Shown: positions 11,267-25,401 of the stretch, one piece after another
How positions within the stretch are numbered: the first letter of the stretch is position 1
Layout: every line of letters begins with the position of its first letter
Origin: Balanoglossus misakiensis
Taxonomy: Eukaryota > Hemichordata
Direction of reading: 5' to 3'
DNA: 64,000 nt
NCBI GenBank assembly: GCA_040954595.2
Contig: CM082582.2
Coordinates: forward strand, 8,618,001 to 8,682,000
Made by a program: the position numbers and the translations under genes
Notes under the pieces: model-generated
The model's input: only the letters and a program-made list of their open reading frames with translations
The model's database searches: none
What the model was told of the DNA's origin: nothing

Positions 11267-12460
11267 GGAGATTTGTGAGGCCGCGCCTGAAACTCCACGA
11301 GGTGGATAAGTGAGTTTGGCGTAGAAAACTAGAAATAAGTCTTTCCAAATGTTTCTGTTTTGTTTTTGTTTTTCTAGGAAACACCGAATGGCTAAAATGG
11401 TCAGTTTTGTGTACACGAATCCAATCTGACCAGGTGGTTTTTCTCTCTGAGAGAACAATGGGTTGGGCATGTTTGTACTTTTTTTCAGTGGCCTGGGGAG
11501 TAAGATGTGACAGTGTGTCTGACTGACTGATAAAATCCAAATCTTACAATTTTGGAATAGTCAAATACCAAATACGCCCTTGTTTGGTCATCGACCCTAA
11601 ACTTTTGCAAGTCTCTCCTTGCATATTACTAACTGCTGTTTCAATACAAAATGCGAAGCACTCTCGTATTTTAAAATATAAAAAATTGGTTTTAAAAATA
11701 GAGTGTTTGAAATTGGTTTTAAAGTAATCTCGGGAATAGATATCTCACTCAACAAAGTCAAAGTCCAGGTACAGTGTTACAATGCAGCCCCAATGTGTGA
11801 CCTTTGACCTTCATATCTGGAAGCTGATTGGTAGCAATAATTTACTTACTGAAGCATGTTCAGTAAAAACGTTCAATAACTTGGGGGTTTTAAGAGCAAG
11901 TGTTCAACGTTTCCAAGTAGTGGAAATGATATTTTGTCTGATTTCTTTGTGTAAGAGATCAGAAAGAAGAGAGTTTTTCGTTAAGGTATCAAAGAAATGT
12001 GTTGTTTATGATTCATCTTGTGGATGATATTTAGACGTGTAGGAATTTAGCTTTATTTTCTCCTTTTAGTATGGTTTTGTTTTTGTTTTGTTTTTAATAT
12101 GGTGCTACCTGCTTGTTTTTTTTTCATGGCTTTGAGGATTATCTAGTTGGCAATGTTGAAAAGTGTAAGTTACAGGTTCCAGTGAGTTATTGTAACATCC
12201 CTTAACAATTGCCAGCTATAGTGTCACCCTATTGTATCCATTGATTGGGAGTGACCAATGTGCCAGATTGTAGGGGTGGATAGGCTTCACTGTGGACTAA
12301 GTAACTCGTCTGCCAAGTTTTTCTTTCTGAAATGTTTATGTGAGGAACCAATGCATCAACGATAGCAAGTACGGCCTTTTTTAGTACATTGTGCTGTGTT
12401 CACAAAATAATTATGGTGGCTATATTCCAATGGAAATAAAGATATATAAACTTCAGCATC
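11267..12460 (+). other. TAT: TAT 3' UTR with polyadenylation signal
   Basis: AATAAA at 12435-12440 is the first convincing polyadenylation hexamer after the stop codon (TAA 11264-11266); a short GT-containing stretch follows. The interval has no coding potential. It contains an exact consensus DR1 (TGACCTTTGACCT, 11798-11810) and an HNF4-type CAAAGTCCA (11759-11767), which may be DNA-level regulatory sites rather than RNA elements. The UTR end is inferred. Confidence 0.55.
11754..11810. promoter_or_regulatory. Pair of DR1/HNF4-type nuclear-receptor motifs
   Basis: AAGTCAAAGTCCA (11755-11767) and TGACCTTTGACCT (11798-11810; reverse complement AGGTCAAAGGTCA, the exact DR1 consensus) lie 30 bp apart at the end of TAT. 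DR1 sites bind HNF4, RXR and COUP-TF class receptors. Vertebrate TAT is a liver gene under nuclear-receptor control, so relevance to TAT is a reasonable inference. Confidence 0.5.
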
Positions 12461-15400
12461 AGCTCTGGCGTATTGGAGCAATCAGTTACTGAGTAGGTAA
12501 ATATAAAAACTTTCCTGCATCAGTACATCTCCAAATTATGCCAATAACCTTATTTCACTAAGTCGACCTGTTGAGTATACCGCAGCGCCCCCATCGGACA
12601 ATGAGCGAGTCTATGCAGGCTTTGTCCCATTCTCCGCCGCTGGCTGCGCTACGCTAAAAGAATCTTGCGCTTCGATAGCCCAGGACCATCAACCAATACT
12701 CGGGTGCAAGTTGCCCTAATAAAAATCACGTAACTTCCACGGAGCAAATCTATTTTTCTCATCGGGTCCTGATCCACCGTACGGTAGTGCCCAACACACA
12801 CGGCTTAGGTTTTAGACAAACGCTTTCATTCACGATTTGTTTGCTCTCAGTGGAAATCTTTCGGCAAGTTTGTTTTCCTGCAGTAATTAAGTGTTTGCAT
12901 TGTGTACAGCGGCCGTTCACAATGATATCCACTTAACTTGAGGATTCTGTTGACAGGTTGCAGGGCACTGCACCTCAATATTCAGATCGACGTGGGTTGT
13001 GTTTCAATATATGGGGGAGGGGGCGTGCAGTGATTGTGCTCATGTGCGATTGTATGCAGCTAAATATTAAATCTTCGTTATACAGACTTGAACAGGTCCA
13101 GATTAAGTTCCGCGGACGATTGAACAAGTGTGCCTCCGCTCTATTCGAAGCAAAAAGTCAACTTAGTCGCCGCTCTTGACAAATGCACCGAAGACAAAAA
13201 CATGTCAAAAGTTACCCGTTGGTTTCCAAATTAAAGCTTGCGCAGCAACGGAACATTTTAGTGGGCGAACAATGGGCTACAGGCGAGAACATCAGTAAGA
13301 TTCAAATGTTTGACACCTTTCAATTCTGCTTCGTGGTGCGCGGCGCTGTGTTTAATATTCCCATTGTTGAGATGCACTCCCCGAGGCGACAATATCCCGT
13401 CTTTATTTGCGCAGAGAATGGTGCAAGAAAGCGTTCGGCAGCCGGGACATGCCTGGACCTGTCGGGGTCACAGCCCTGTGTTCTTCCTTCCCATTTCTCC
13501 GCGTTGTGAACATGCCCAAGGCCCGAATTGTTGCCATCGGTGGCAAATCGTCCTGACAACGTCACTGTGTTTACAAGTGTCCCACCAGGCGCACTTCGAT
13601 TCAAAGGGGGAAAAACAAACGATAATATATAGATCTGAAATTCAAAAGGCAAAATGCCGGGTCTGTATTCGTGTTAAATCAAGTTAACTGGTGAATAAAT
13701 GTTTATCGGCGGAGACAGGAGATTGGACGTTATTTTAAATTCACAGCGGACACCTGTGTATTTGTTTGGATTTTCTGACGTCTGCGCTATAGCGGGACAA
13801 CAGGTTTGTCGCTATGGACTTTGAAAGTTAGCCACCTGTTAGCAGGTACAATCTTGTCGGGCCGGTCATATTCCTGTGCGACGCGCTGGTCACAGGCGAT
13901 AAGGGGCTATCTCAAATGACTGGGTACACGTACACACCGCTCTATTTTTTTTACAGTCCGTGTGAACCGAATAACTTACAAAGTGGGTGACTATTTCACC
14001 GACACGGGTTACTGACAGACAAGGGTGCAATTACCGAAGGCACTTTTCGCGTGAACAGATGAGCAGCGACGCGTCCACAAAGTGTGTGGACGCGAAAAAA
14101 AGGGCCCTTCACCACCCACCCCACGTATACCCATTTCTCCACACATGGGCCCAACCACGCCGATTAAAAACAGAAGGGTTCGACCATTCCTCGGGAATAA
14201 TTGGGTGAGATCCTATGTCGTCAAATTGGCAACCAGCATTTCAACTTTAACTGTGGTCATTTATATACTACAACCGACGACAAACTTGGTTTTCATCACG
14301 CTTTCTAGAATAAAAAACTACTGGAATGTGGTTTGGGATGCATGTACAAGATTTCGGATTCAATGGTCTTTTTCTATAATTGCACGCACGAACAACGATG
14401 TACACTGCATAATATATTTTACTGCTTTCTCCACAGCGAATCAATGCTGGCAAGTGTCCGCCAAATTTTCTTTTCGCGATCACTGGCGCCAACCAACGCG
14501 ACGATCGACAATTAAAACGTCGACCAACAAGATAAAACATATCTCGCCTACCTGCTATGCAGAGGAAAAAAGTCATACAAAAACGCGTCTAATATTATGG
14601 CATTTTGAACAAATTGTCATTTATATTTTATGAGGGAATCTGATTTTAGACTATCTCGCATACTATCGGACACGATCGCCGTTTCCCTGGCTAACCATAC
14701 AACGTGCTCGGTGACATTTGACCCCCGCGGTGTCTTGAGAACGGCTCAGCCCATGGGCGCTGCGATAGCTACGCTCGGCTAGTCATTTCCATGGGAACCA
14801 CTCACAACTAGTCAAACAGAGCGCGGCACTTGATGTCACTCGAAATAAAGATCCCATTAAATCGAGAGTTTATACACCTGTTGACGCCGTCTTGAAGGGA
14901 TCCTACGAGACGAAAAAGCGCTGCATTGAAATGAAACAGAGAAAAAATACCCCTACACGACTGTTGTTTTAGACTCTAGAATGCATCTGTAAAAATGCAA
15001 ATATTCCATACCGACGGATCGACTTTCAAAACAAATACCGGACGTTCGCTGATTTATTATCGCATACTCAACTTCTGTGCAAGGGCGAACCAATCATTGA
15101 AATGCGTTCAGCTGCCTCTTAGAAACGCACACGTATGGTACATGTCAATTCCAAATCAACTTGTTCTCCAGTTGTCTGCTTTCATTGCCGGCCATGCGCT
15201 CAATCGGACCGGGCCACAGTTAAACACATTTTGTCCATTCCAATTTTGACACACGCCCTTCAAGAATTTTGCGCATATCATACGATTGGCGGTGAGAATT
15301 GAATCGATTCAGCGGCGAAAATATGGAACACGGCGATTCATTTTTTTTCAAAATTCTACTTTACCGAATTCTCGACAACTGTCTCTGAAATGTCTTTAAT

Positions 15401-18162
15401 TACATGTTACAGTCTCAATCATTGAGCCCAGGTGTTAATATATGGGATTTGGACGATAAAGGAAATTGTGTATGTGTTACTATCGCTCGTGTACTAGTAT
15501 GTGGTTTATACCTCCTCTTCGAGTAGGACGTTAGTTTTCTGTATCTCAGACAGGTAAACCCCACATTAACCTCTGACAATCCGTGCATTAATCACTATTC
15601 GTTGTGGCCACGGCCACCGACGAAACGCGGCGGTGACTCCACTAACCCCACTCCCGGCCTTCGGTGTCATGTACCGGAGTATAAAGAGGTCAAGCCCGTA
15701 TTTACCTACAACCGTAGACAGTATAGTCAAATACTTGCGTGTTGACAAAACCCTTGCCTGTGAATGTCGACGATTGTGCCGCGTTGAATGGCGCACCTGA
15801 CCCGATGTTGACTCGGCCATTAAAAAAATGGGTTGCCACATGCTCCGCGCGTATCCACGCCAAGTTATCTCCGAATTACGCATGTCTACGTTGCTCGGAT
15901 ACTCGGACATAAAACACTGCTATTTCCTCGCGCGGTGCCTGTTATAGCTTCATCTACAAGTTGCCATTGTTCTCGACGACTTTAAGACTCGTTTCACCCT
16001 AGTATGTGAACTGGTGACGCACAAGTGTGGAAGGCGATCGAACAAAGAAAGTCAGAAAGAGCTAAAACAAGACAATTACCCAAACTTGTGGGATTTTATT
16101 TGACTTTATTTGTGTGAAAAATGAATTCATTGATTGGTTGGTTGATGATGTCTAAGAGATATAAAAATATGCAATGCGTGTTTTTATCAGAAACACAATT
16201 CTTGGTCGGCATTTCAATTCCAATTGAAATTGTATAAAATATATCCAGGTCTACAGTGCGGTTGCGAACCAAAAAAAAAAAACACTCCAAAGCAGTTTCT
16301 TGAAACCTTCTTACCACAGGTGGCGCTGTTTTGGGTACGCCGCCTACCAAGGCTGAGAGCATGGTTTTCTGTGGTCGCGTTGTCGTGGTTTTACGGTCGA
16401 AATCAACCCCCAGTACCTGTCGTATCTCTGAACACCTCTCAACGCGGCGTGGAAACAAGGCATCTCTATATGTACCTCACACGGGAAGGGAGGTGTTTAC
16501 AAGTCGTAATCCGTCAGTAACCAAGTTGTAAGCTACTTCACTAATCGCTTGTACGTCGCGGCAATTTTAATAATAAGACGTCACATCTTCGTCACCGGGT
16601 TACTTTTAACTGCTGTGACAATGAGCACGCATCGGCACTTGAGTTCCGATTTCTCATGGTTGCCATAGTTTGGGGAAGTAAATCTTTGCAGAAGAAGAAG
16701 CAAAGAAGAAGACGAGAACCCATCTTGGCGTGATTCCAGTGAACGAATAAATAACAGTTATAAACGATTCCATTGTTTGTTTATACCGAACCGTACAGAG
16801 TGGCCACAAAGGGCCGCATTTATCATCCATGGAATTGGTTGACTCAGGGACGATTTATTGATGTGTCGCAACCTCCGTCGACGCCCATCCATCGCTTATT
16901 CATGTTCCGTTTTGCTGTTTAATAAAACGCGATATTGTCCCCCCTTCTTTTGAAGGGCTGGTGTGTCTCTATTGGCAAATTCTCGCTTCTTGTTAGATTT
17001 TTTTTGTCCCATATATACAGCAACCTGTTGTTGTTGGTGGTGGTGGGATTGATATATACACAGTGAAAGTCAAACAACCTGTGCATTGGTCCGGTCAAAC
17101 CTGGCACCCGAAACCGAGAACCACTCTCTGTTTTGACCATGCTCGGTCAAGATTCCCTGGCCAAATAAACACCATTTCCAATTCGAAAGAGAAGAATCCA
17201 GCGGAACGACCAAGGCGCGGACTATATTCTGAAGTCCGACCGAATTTGTTTTTATTATTGCGCTGAGCAGGATTATTGTTTGTGTTGGGCGGACTCTCGA
17301 CTTTGAAATCAACGGTGACATTTCACTACACCCGAAAAAAGGACACCCCACCGGGCCAAATCATGTGAAAACATGAACAGGAAAGTCGGAAAAGCGCACA
17401 CACAAACACAACACGAGTAAAATATATGTCCATGGAGCCATTCAATGCAACCCTTTCTTTAAACACTCATTAATTTTCGTTTACTTGTTTTATTTTCGAC
17501 TTGAATGGGGTAGTTTGGGGACCTAGGCAGAAACTTCTTGCTCGAAAGAATCTCGCAGGATCTTGTTCAAGTACGTCCACGCTCCCGTTCTTCGACCCCC
17601 TTTGTTGTCCCCGTCTGTTGTTCCCCCAAGTTCCCTTGTTTTATATTGTTGCCTCGCCCACACCCCTCCCTTTTCAGAACGCGTCGCTTGTTTCACAGAG
17701 AGTCTGACGTTCGCAGTTATAATGTCACGCTCCGATTGCCATTGACAAGTCCGAAGAGAAAAAGAACCTCCGTCGAAACTTTGAAAAAAAATAAAGAGCT
17801 ACATTGTAAATATCTATCAGTCCTTGAAATCTAAGCAAGAATCAAAGTGAGTGGTTTATTCAGTAAGACTTTGATGACGCTGTATGTTTTTTTCCGGCTC
17901 ACCCTTTCAATCAGAATTTCTTCGTATACTGGTACAGAAACACAAGTTCAAAAGAGACAATTCCAGTCATAAAGTGTTTACATCACCCGGGCTAGAAGTC
18001 AACAGCAAGCAATCACAAAGTTGGGGTAACCATAATTGTTGTGCAATCGTGTCATGTTTGACAGAATAACTAAAATTGTTTAGGCCTAATCACTTTTGAT
18101 TGAGAACAATTACTTTGTTTTCATTGTTTAAAGGAGATATTATCAGAAAATAAGATGATAAT
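12461..18162. other. Intergenic, no gene recognised
   Basis: Open frames here are short (longest 183 codons at 14082-14633) and have no domain or low-complexity-free similarity I recognise. A CpG-richer patch at about 12560-12720 follows the TAT polyadenylation signal. Otherwise I see only short A- or T-runs. It is probably distal upstream sequence of snail. Confidence 0.6.
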
Positions 18163-18240
18163 TTCTCTCTCCCCTCCGTCTTCCCACTCCCTCTCCTTCC
18201 CTCCTTCCATCTCCCCCTCCCCCCCTCTCTCTCTCTCTCT
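18163..18240. repeat. Polypyrimidine (CT-rich) tract
   Basis: About 78 nt made almost entirely of C and T, ending in a pure (CT)n run just before GGCATGC at 18241. Confidence 0.85.
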
Positions 18241-21200
18241 GGCATGCAAGCAATGTATCAGGTTCAATGGATACTTAATACAATTACATTTCTGGGCAGT
18301 TAATATTTACGACAATCCTCTGTATACACAATTACGCGTCGTAAGGTTCACGGCACGCCGGAATTTGCATGAAACCACAGTAATACATAGATGCCGTCAA
18401 AGGGTGGAAGAAAAGTTTTAACTGTCATGGGATAACTACTGTTCTCGTATTCCCGGGCCAACCGTTCGGAACGGTGTAACAAATATGTCGTAAAAGGTCA
18501 CCTCAAAGCGTCATCAGGCCGGAGAAATAAGGCCGCGGTGTCGATACCTGTGCATTGTCCTTGAGTACGCGGGGAAGGGGGGGGGGGGCTTTCTCAACGC
18601 TGCGGGATGGCCATAATGAAATTACTCCGAAGAATTCATCAAGACCTAAAAGAGATGCCGGTGGTATGGTTCACATGATGTATTTGATGGCAGTTGACGA
18701 CGACGCGCTCATCTTGCATGTGACCATGTACTGCGCGCATCATGCAGATGTGCACCGCGTGCACTGCCCCGGTGATAGTACACTTGAACTTGAAAAGTCG
18801 CATAGTGCAACGCCAAAAACATCCCCAACTATGTCCCAAAGTGTGACCATACTATAAATCTGACGCTTCTTTTTAACAGCTGAACACGGACACCTGTTGA
18901 TTGCAAGGAAGACCGACAGACGAAGAAGAACGCGGCAGTATTTCAGAGACTATGCCGCGGCGTTATGTGTCCCCACAACGGCTCCATCGGGCCGGGGCGT
19001 TCCACTGGCACAACTTCGACCAAACCTGCCTTCCCATGCATGCGCTGACCACCCTATGCCCCGCTGCCCCCAGTTTAACAGGTGACCTGTTCCACTTCCG
19101 CTGGAAAAGAAAAAAAATCATTTGTCCTTGTCTCTCTTTTTACTCCCCTGTTTTGATGAGTGTGCGAAAGACCATGCGGACCAATTACAGTTAGATTTTT
19201 ATTTGTTTTCTTGAGTGCCATGACCCCAGCGGCGGAAGTTTTGGGGCGGATAACTTAACAGGTCTTGTGTGAGACTTAGCGTGCACCTGCCGGATTCCGT
19301 TGACAAATTTTCAATGAAGTTTTCAGCTCGGACATAAAACGTAATTATCCGCAGTAACGTCCGGCCAAGCGTTACGATACCTTCTTAATGCGCATCCCCA
19401 CCAAACAACCACGCGGTCAACAATGCAGTGCCCCCCACTTCCCCACGCGGTGCGAAAAGGGAACACAGCGGTGTTTTTCAGACAACGTCCATCGGAATGC
19501 CAAGCGGACGGAGTGACATTGAAGGCCACGGCTGACGTCCACTGTCACGGGCGCCGGAGTTTCCCACCTGTCCCGCTGGCCGGCCGGGAACTGTCGCGTG
19601 CTATGCCTCTCGGCCAGCTATCAATCAACTTTACATCTCTGTCTCCGACTCTATCTTCTTCAGATTTTCCCACGACCCTACCGGACGACGCCATCGACGA
19701 TTTATCGGTTTCAGCCTCACGGCGATAGGGCGCCGTTCTTTTCCCACGAACCCCAGCCGGGGCAAATTGGGATAGACAAAAAAAAAGAAAAGAAAAAAAG
19801 AAACGGTACTTCGAAATTTACACAGCGTCTAAAAAACCGTGACTAATGAATTAGAAACGGTGAGAGTTTAATGGTCGCGTTTATTAGTGGCGTTCGGACA
19901 CCGTTTGGAAATCTAAAGTGAACTGCCAGGGCCCGGGTGTTGATTTAGTGACTTTTGGCCCACGTTATCGATGGGTTTGTGCAACCGAACAATCAAATAT
20001 CGACGTGAGAGAGCTTGTATGAAAAGGACACCATTTGTCATCTGGTGGTGATACTGTTTGTGTATCCTGTTGACGACGATGTAAGGTGTTGAAAGCACGT
20101 ATGGCACTTTTCGCGTCGCACTGCTACGAGAATGCATGGGGAAAGAGTTCTTTCATGTCGAACAGGTGGGCTAGCCTAGCATATTGTCGCACTTGTTTGC
20201 CAGGAGTCGACCCCAGCGAAACTACCCGCATACATCAGATACATCAAACCGAACAGCGTTTTGCATCTGAGGAAAATTACATTGATTTGTTCTTGTTCCA
20301 AACTCCAAGCTCAATCAGAGAAACTTAAGAAATCAATTTTGATTGCACTCTCCGTTTAATCGACCCTGAACTCTAAAGGCCAACGTTTCCTGGGCTTAGC
20401 CTTTTGTCGTTGACGTCCCGTATTATACAAACTATTTGCACAGGGTACAGTAAAAATTTCTGAACGCTACACTACCGTATTATAGCTGCGGGCGGACCGT
20501 ATAGAGAGGAGACCCGGTGCTTCAACCTCTTAATTGTGGTGTCACACCACCGTCACAGATGAGAGCACTACTGCACAGCGCCCTCTACGAGTGGCCATGA
20601 GGGTTCACACGCGCGATCCTCGACGCGCGCGACGAGCCGCGGCAGCTGGTTGCTGAAGGGCAGGTGTGTTGGAATGCGAGCTTCAGAACGTCGAAATTCC
20701 CGCGCCGACTCCCCCTCTCTCTCGCAAATGCACCCTTTTTCTTTTTTAATGAAAACAGTATTCAGCAAACGATTGTGTATACGTACGCTCTACACAGCCG
20801 ACATTCAGGGCACCACCTCCGGGTGTTGGTATGTTGTATTTGCGCCATTCACGCGGATTTTAAATAACAAACTCGCTTTGTTGGCGCAACGACAGGTGCC
20901 CTACAAGAAATTGAAGCTATTCGACATCGCTCGGCGAACGGGGCAGCTGGCTAGACCTCTTATATAAAAGAACGACAACGAACTGCCAACAAGAATCTTT
21001 CCAGACAAAACAGCAGATGCGGGGATCCCATTTTCCTTCCGAAAAAATCACGCCGATTGTACTTTCACCGCGTCAGTTGTCCACTCTTTTTAAAAAAAAA
21101 ACATGATCGATTTCAAAAGAAACGTCCGATCTGAAAGAGTTCGAGACCCCCATCCAAAAAGAAAACGAAATGGTTCTGCACTTTTGAGAGACACAATGAT

Positions 21201-24200
21201 TCTTCGGAAGTTGGAGATCTCCCTCCGACGGAGGGTCAACACCCCGAAATCAAACATTAGCGGCTCACGCCACGAATAGAAACGGACACCGCACAGAAAA
21301 GAAATTGAAACTCTCCGCTTATCCTGATCGCTGGACGTCTACGGATGTGCAGTTATGTATTTAATGAAAGGTTCTGGCCTTTTCAGCGAGCACGGAGCGC
21401 CCGAGGGGGGTAGCCTCGACTATAGTGTTAGCTCTAAACGGGAGGTAGCTAGCTGACGACTGCTTCTGGGAGTTTCACAATGAAGCCAGCACAATGGCCC
21501 ATACAAAACCGTTGGTTTCAAGACCCCTTTTCATGGGTGGGGACAAAAGCTGACCCTAACTGGCTACACAAGCAGAGGATTACGTGTGAATAGAGTTCCG
21601 TTAAATGCCGTGCGATGCAATGCTAGAATGACGCTCATCACTGGCTGTAAACACATCCTTTCGCATTTTTTTTTGTTTTTGTTTTAATAAAAATAATATT
21701 TTCTATTGTCTAAAATAGCCGATCATGAGCAAGGTACTTTTGTTATATATACGATGACGGTTGCTAGGGCGTGTATGTTATTCGATAAGTAGACAAACAG
21801 CAGGTTTTAGGATTAGACTATTAAGTTGTCTGTAATGGAAGCGTTAAGAGTTTCGACTAACATCGAACGTAGGGATCTTGTGTGGAAGGGGAAGGAAAAT
21901 AACCTGACACCCACAAAAGCCACGTTTATTAAGATCGTGTTGGTATAATCTGGGTGCTTTCGACGCCATGCAAACTAGCGCCACTGTTGTCCCGATCGCA
22001 TTAAACGATGAATAGGGCACTAGAAATGGAGATTACGTCCGAAGACTGCTTTTAATACACGCCTCTCCCCCCCCCCCTGCCTCGCAACCCCCCTCCCTCG
22101 GCCCATGACGACCCGAGACACACGCGCGACTGGTCACGACACCTATACGTGCACCCCGCGCAGTTGAGTCTCAGACACAGGTGAGGCGTTAACCCAGTTG
22201 TGAACGGTGTAGATTCAATCAGTCTATCCCCGCAAGGTGACCACCACCACACACACACACTAATAACTTCGCGCCGTCCGAACTTCCACCTGCAGTGGTC
22301 CCTTGCTTGGCTGTCCCAGCTGTCTGTTAATTCACCCACCGACAAATGCCCTTTGTGGGTGGGTAAATAAAAGACGGGCGTCTTTTCTCCCCCAAGTAGC
22401 CACTCCAACAAAACAACGGCAGGTGCAGCTCCAATGCTATGCATAGGAATGCCGACCTTGTCTATATACTTGTTCAACTTAAAATGCTCACACAATGCGC
22501 ACGTTACCCAAAAAACATGCATTGAAATGCGCTCGTTTCAAAGTGGGCTCCCTCAGCTGTCCACTAACGACGAAAACTTTGACTGAGAAACTTCGCAAAT
22601 CGCCGTTCCCGTCCTCTGTTAATGTATCACGCCTTATATATTGGTTCCCTAAACTTCTATTTCGCGTGATTTTCTCCCTCTCTCTATCTGACTCTTGATT
22701 GAAAATTTACAAATGTTTAAACTGGTACCGTTTTGTACTCACTGACCTAACGGTCTCATTTTATGGCAGCGTGAACGTCTTGTATTCACGGTCAAATACG
22801 AAGATGTGGGTACGGCGGTCATAATTGTCGCCCGACCAGTCGTTACCATAAAGATGGCGGCTTTTGAATACTAGTATATGCGGGCCAAATGATTTTGGAG
22901 CCGGTGGACGTACGTTTGTTAGGTGAAAAACTGAGATAAACTAACTTAAGATAAACCAATCAGATTGATTAACTGAGATTCTTGCTAATAAACTAATATA
23001 ACCTAATAATTGAAAATAATGTGTATATTTTCCAAGTGTTGTGTTGGTGTTTATGATTTTCTCCCTTCTGATTGCTTCCGGATGAAGCATAATCTTACTT
23101 ATCCTTTATTTAATTCAGATTGCGGTAAACAGCACCAGTCGACGCAGTTTACGAAAACACTTTTTTTTCCTTCTAATTTTGGCCTTTTATTGGACGGAAG
23201 GTAGCGGTCACTCAAGCGGGTGTGAATTAGAATTACTGTTAAGTTTACTCCTCGCTGTGATTTGACAAAAGGTGTAAAAAGCATGCGTCTGAAGCCACCG
23301 TGGCTTAAACAATATAATTCGAAAGTTTTACAACTTCAAACAGTCTCGTTCACACGCTTCTAGAACGCCTCGGGTGCACATGGTATGTGTTTTAGTGTTT
23401 TAAAAGACAATTAATACCTTTCTTAGGGAACGCGCATAACAACGCCACTATTCGCGCGCCGCGAAATCTTGATCGCGTAAGACCAGAAGCGGACTCCGGA
23501 GCGGAATATCACGCACACGGGCTTATGAACCGAAATCTACACACCACCGCGACAACGGAACGTGTGCTCTCTCGCCATTCTCGGCCACTGACTGCATACC
23601 TGCGACCACATCACGCAGGGCTCTTGGCGTTGTCAAAAGTCGCCGATCCCCGTGGTTGTTAGTCGGAACCTGCCGACGCATGCAGCGTTCCACACCAGTT
23701 AAACCCATTCACTAAACGCAGAAAAAAATGTGCGTTACACCCAACTGAATTTAGTTCACAAGTCCGACGCTATACTTTTTGACTCGTCTCTACCGAAAAG
23801 TTAAAATAAAGTGCAGCGGGAGCTTTCATTCTAAAAGAGATCCAGCAATCAATTTTAGGAGAATCGCACACAGGTCTCGCTTTTTGGCGGGAACAATACG
23901 GCGGGCGAAGTCTGCCTTCCGCCACGGCCTTGAAATTAGGTATATGAATCAATCTAGAATTCCGATACTTTCAGCGGATTCGAGAAGCGGTCGCGACGGA
24001 GCATGCGCAGCGTTGTCGCCCGTGGCTCAATGGGAGATAAAACCCAAACCGCTCGCTTTCAATATAAAGAGTGCGGTTCGGCTAATGGTTTATGTATCGT
24101 CGCGTTCAACACAAGGTGCCTTCAGATGCAAAGTCGCCTTTTAATTACGCTTGTCACGTCTGCTTTGAACGCTGCATACTCGATCCCCGAAAAGAGGCGA

Positions 24201-24970
24201 GAACACCCTCTATCCGTAGCCCCCCTCCCAACACCCCAAATAAAATACTGCTATAGCGCTGCTTGATCTGAAAAAAAAAAGATTAAGGTCTGCGCCAGTT
24301 GACGAAGGAAGAAACAGAACTTACGCTGTCGGGAAGAGGAAAGCAAGCGGTGATGGGCACCGGAAATGCATCCTGACAGCCGTGTCTATAGCAACAAAGA
24401 TCACCAGCAAAATACCCTTTTAAGAGGACTAATGCACGGTAACATTGTGTACACATAAGAATTACCGGCTGCAGATTCTAAGCATTACGCGGACACGGGA
24501 GAGCCCTCTCGCCGAGCATTCTGATGGCCTCTGGCGATTCCTCGCTGACTTCCATTCTCATTTGGCGGAGGTTTTTTTCTCTCTCTTTCCCAGTGTGAAG
24601 TCGCCGATAATGGAAGGCTCTCGGCGGATCCCGGAGTCTGAGTGTTGTTGGTCGGTGGTACTTTTTTTGTTTCACCTGTTTCCAGGTTGCACCTACTCCC
24701 GCGGTTTTTATAGCACCTGTCGAAGAGCTATTCAAGGTACCCCCTGAGTGTACAGTTAGGGTCACCGCTCGGTAACTACAACAACAATGCCGTTGCACCG
24801 TGGAGCCGCGCAGCTACACAGCTTTTTGTGTGTCTCATAGATAGAGCTCCGGCAAACCGCGGCGCTAAAACTTGTTTATCCCCGCCAACATTAAACACTG
24901 GAATAAAAAAAAACGGCCTCAGCTCAATGCAAGGGTCAGACTTTTCACTGAGCGCGTCTAAATCGCTTCC
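18241..24970. other. Snail upstream intergenic region, no gene recognised
   Basis: No convincing exon was found on either strand. Small features are a G-run near 18578, an A-rich stretch 19779-19803, a C-run near 22068-22078 and a 15-bp palindrome CCCTCCGACGGAGGG near 21221. Open frames of 60-156 codons overlap one another on both strands and look like chance. Confidence 0.6.
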
Positions 24971-25401
24971 CCCTTTTATATATATACCTTTTTTGTCTCG
25001 CAGTACCTTTCAACGTACCCGAGTGGAAGTGGAAATGATCATTATCTGCAGTATCACAATGCACCTGTATCACAAAACCCGTCATTGGCTCGTCGAGCAG
25101 TGCCTAATCCCCGTCTGTAACAACTGTTTTGGTTGGCCGGCGCCACGGCCAAACGAGCTCGCGATAGGCTGCCGCCCACGTGCTCATTTAAATGCACCTG
25201 ACACGATGTACGTGATTTCACAGTGCACGACATTGGTATGTGTTGTCATGCAAGAAACAACCTCTCTGGTGAGCACTCCGACGACGCAGTGACAGCTCCG
25301 CGATCAAACGCCACGGTCCTCTGCACCTCGAACCCCGGAATACATACTATTACACGCGTGTGTTTTTTATTTCTTTCTTGCGTCGAAAACTCGAAGTCAA
25401 C
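24673..25401 (+). promoter_or_regulatory. Snail promoter and 5' UTR with TATA box and CACCTG E-boxes
   Basis: A TATA-like run TTTATATATATACC lies at 24975-24988, about 415 bp upstream of the snail ATG, so a start site near 25010 is inferred. CACCTG E-boxes, the preferred Snail-type recognition core, sit at 24673-24678, 24714-24719, 25062-25067 and 25195-25200. A CACGTG box is at 25177-25182 and ATTGG is near 25085. E-boxes around the promoter fit autorepression, which is known for vertebrate SNAI1; here it is inference. Confidence 0.6.

Noticed and set aside
3690-12600. AGCGCC-type cores near 3687 and 12584, considered as insulator sites
   Set aside because: Each has mismatches in the core, and such strings are common in CpG-richer DNA.
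14082-14633. 183-codon frame, plus strand
   Set aside because: No domain, no splice context and overlapping frames on both strands; consistent with chance.
16317-20587. Convergent CTCF-like cores at 16317-16327 (+) and 20577-20587 (-)
   Set aside because: The degenerate 11-mer YAGRKGGCRSY is expected about twice in 64 kb by chance, which is what is seen; the upstream half of the CTCF motif does not match at either site.
22052-22522. 156-codon frame, minus strand
   Set aside because: Its C-terminus is a Gly/Arg run from a poly-C tract, and no similarity is recognised.
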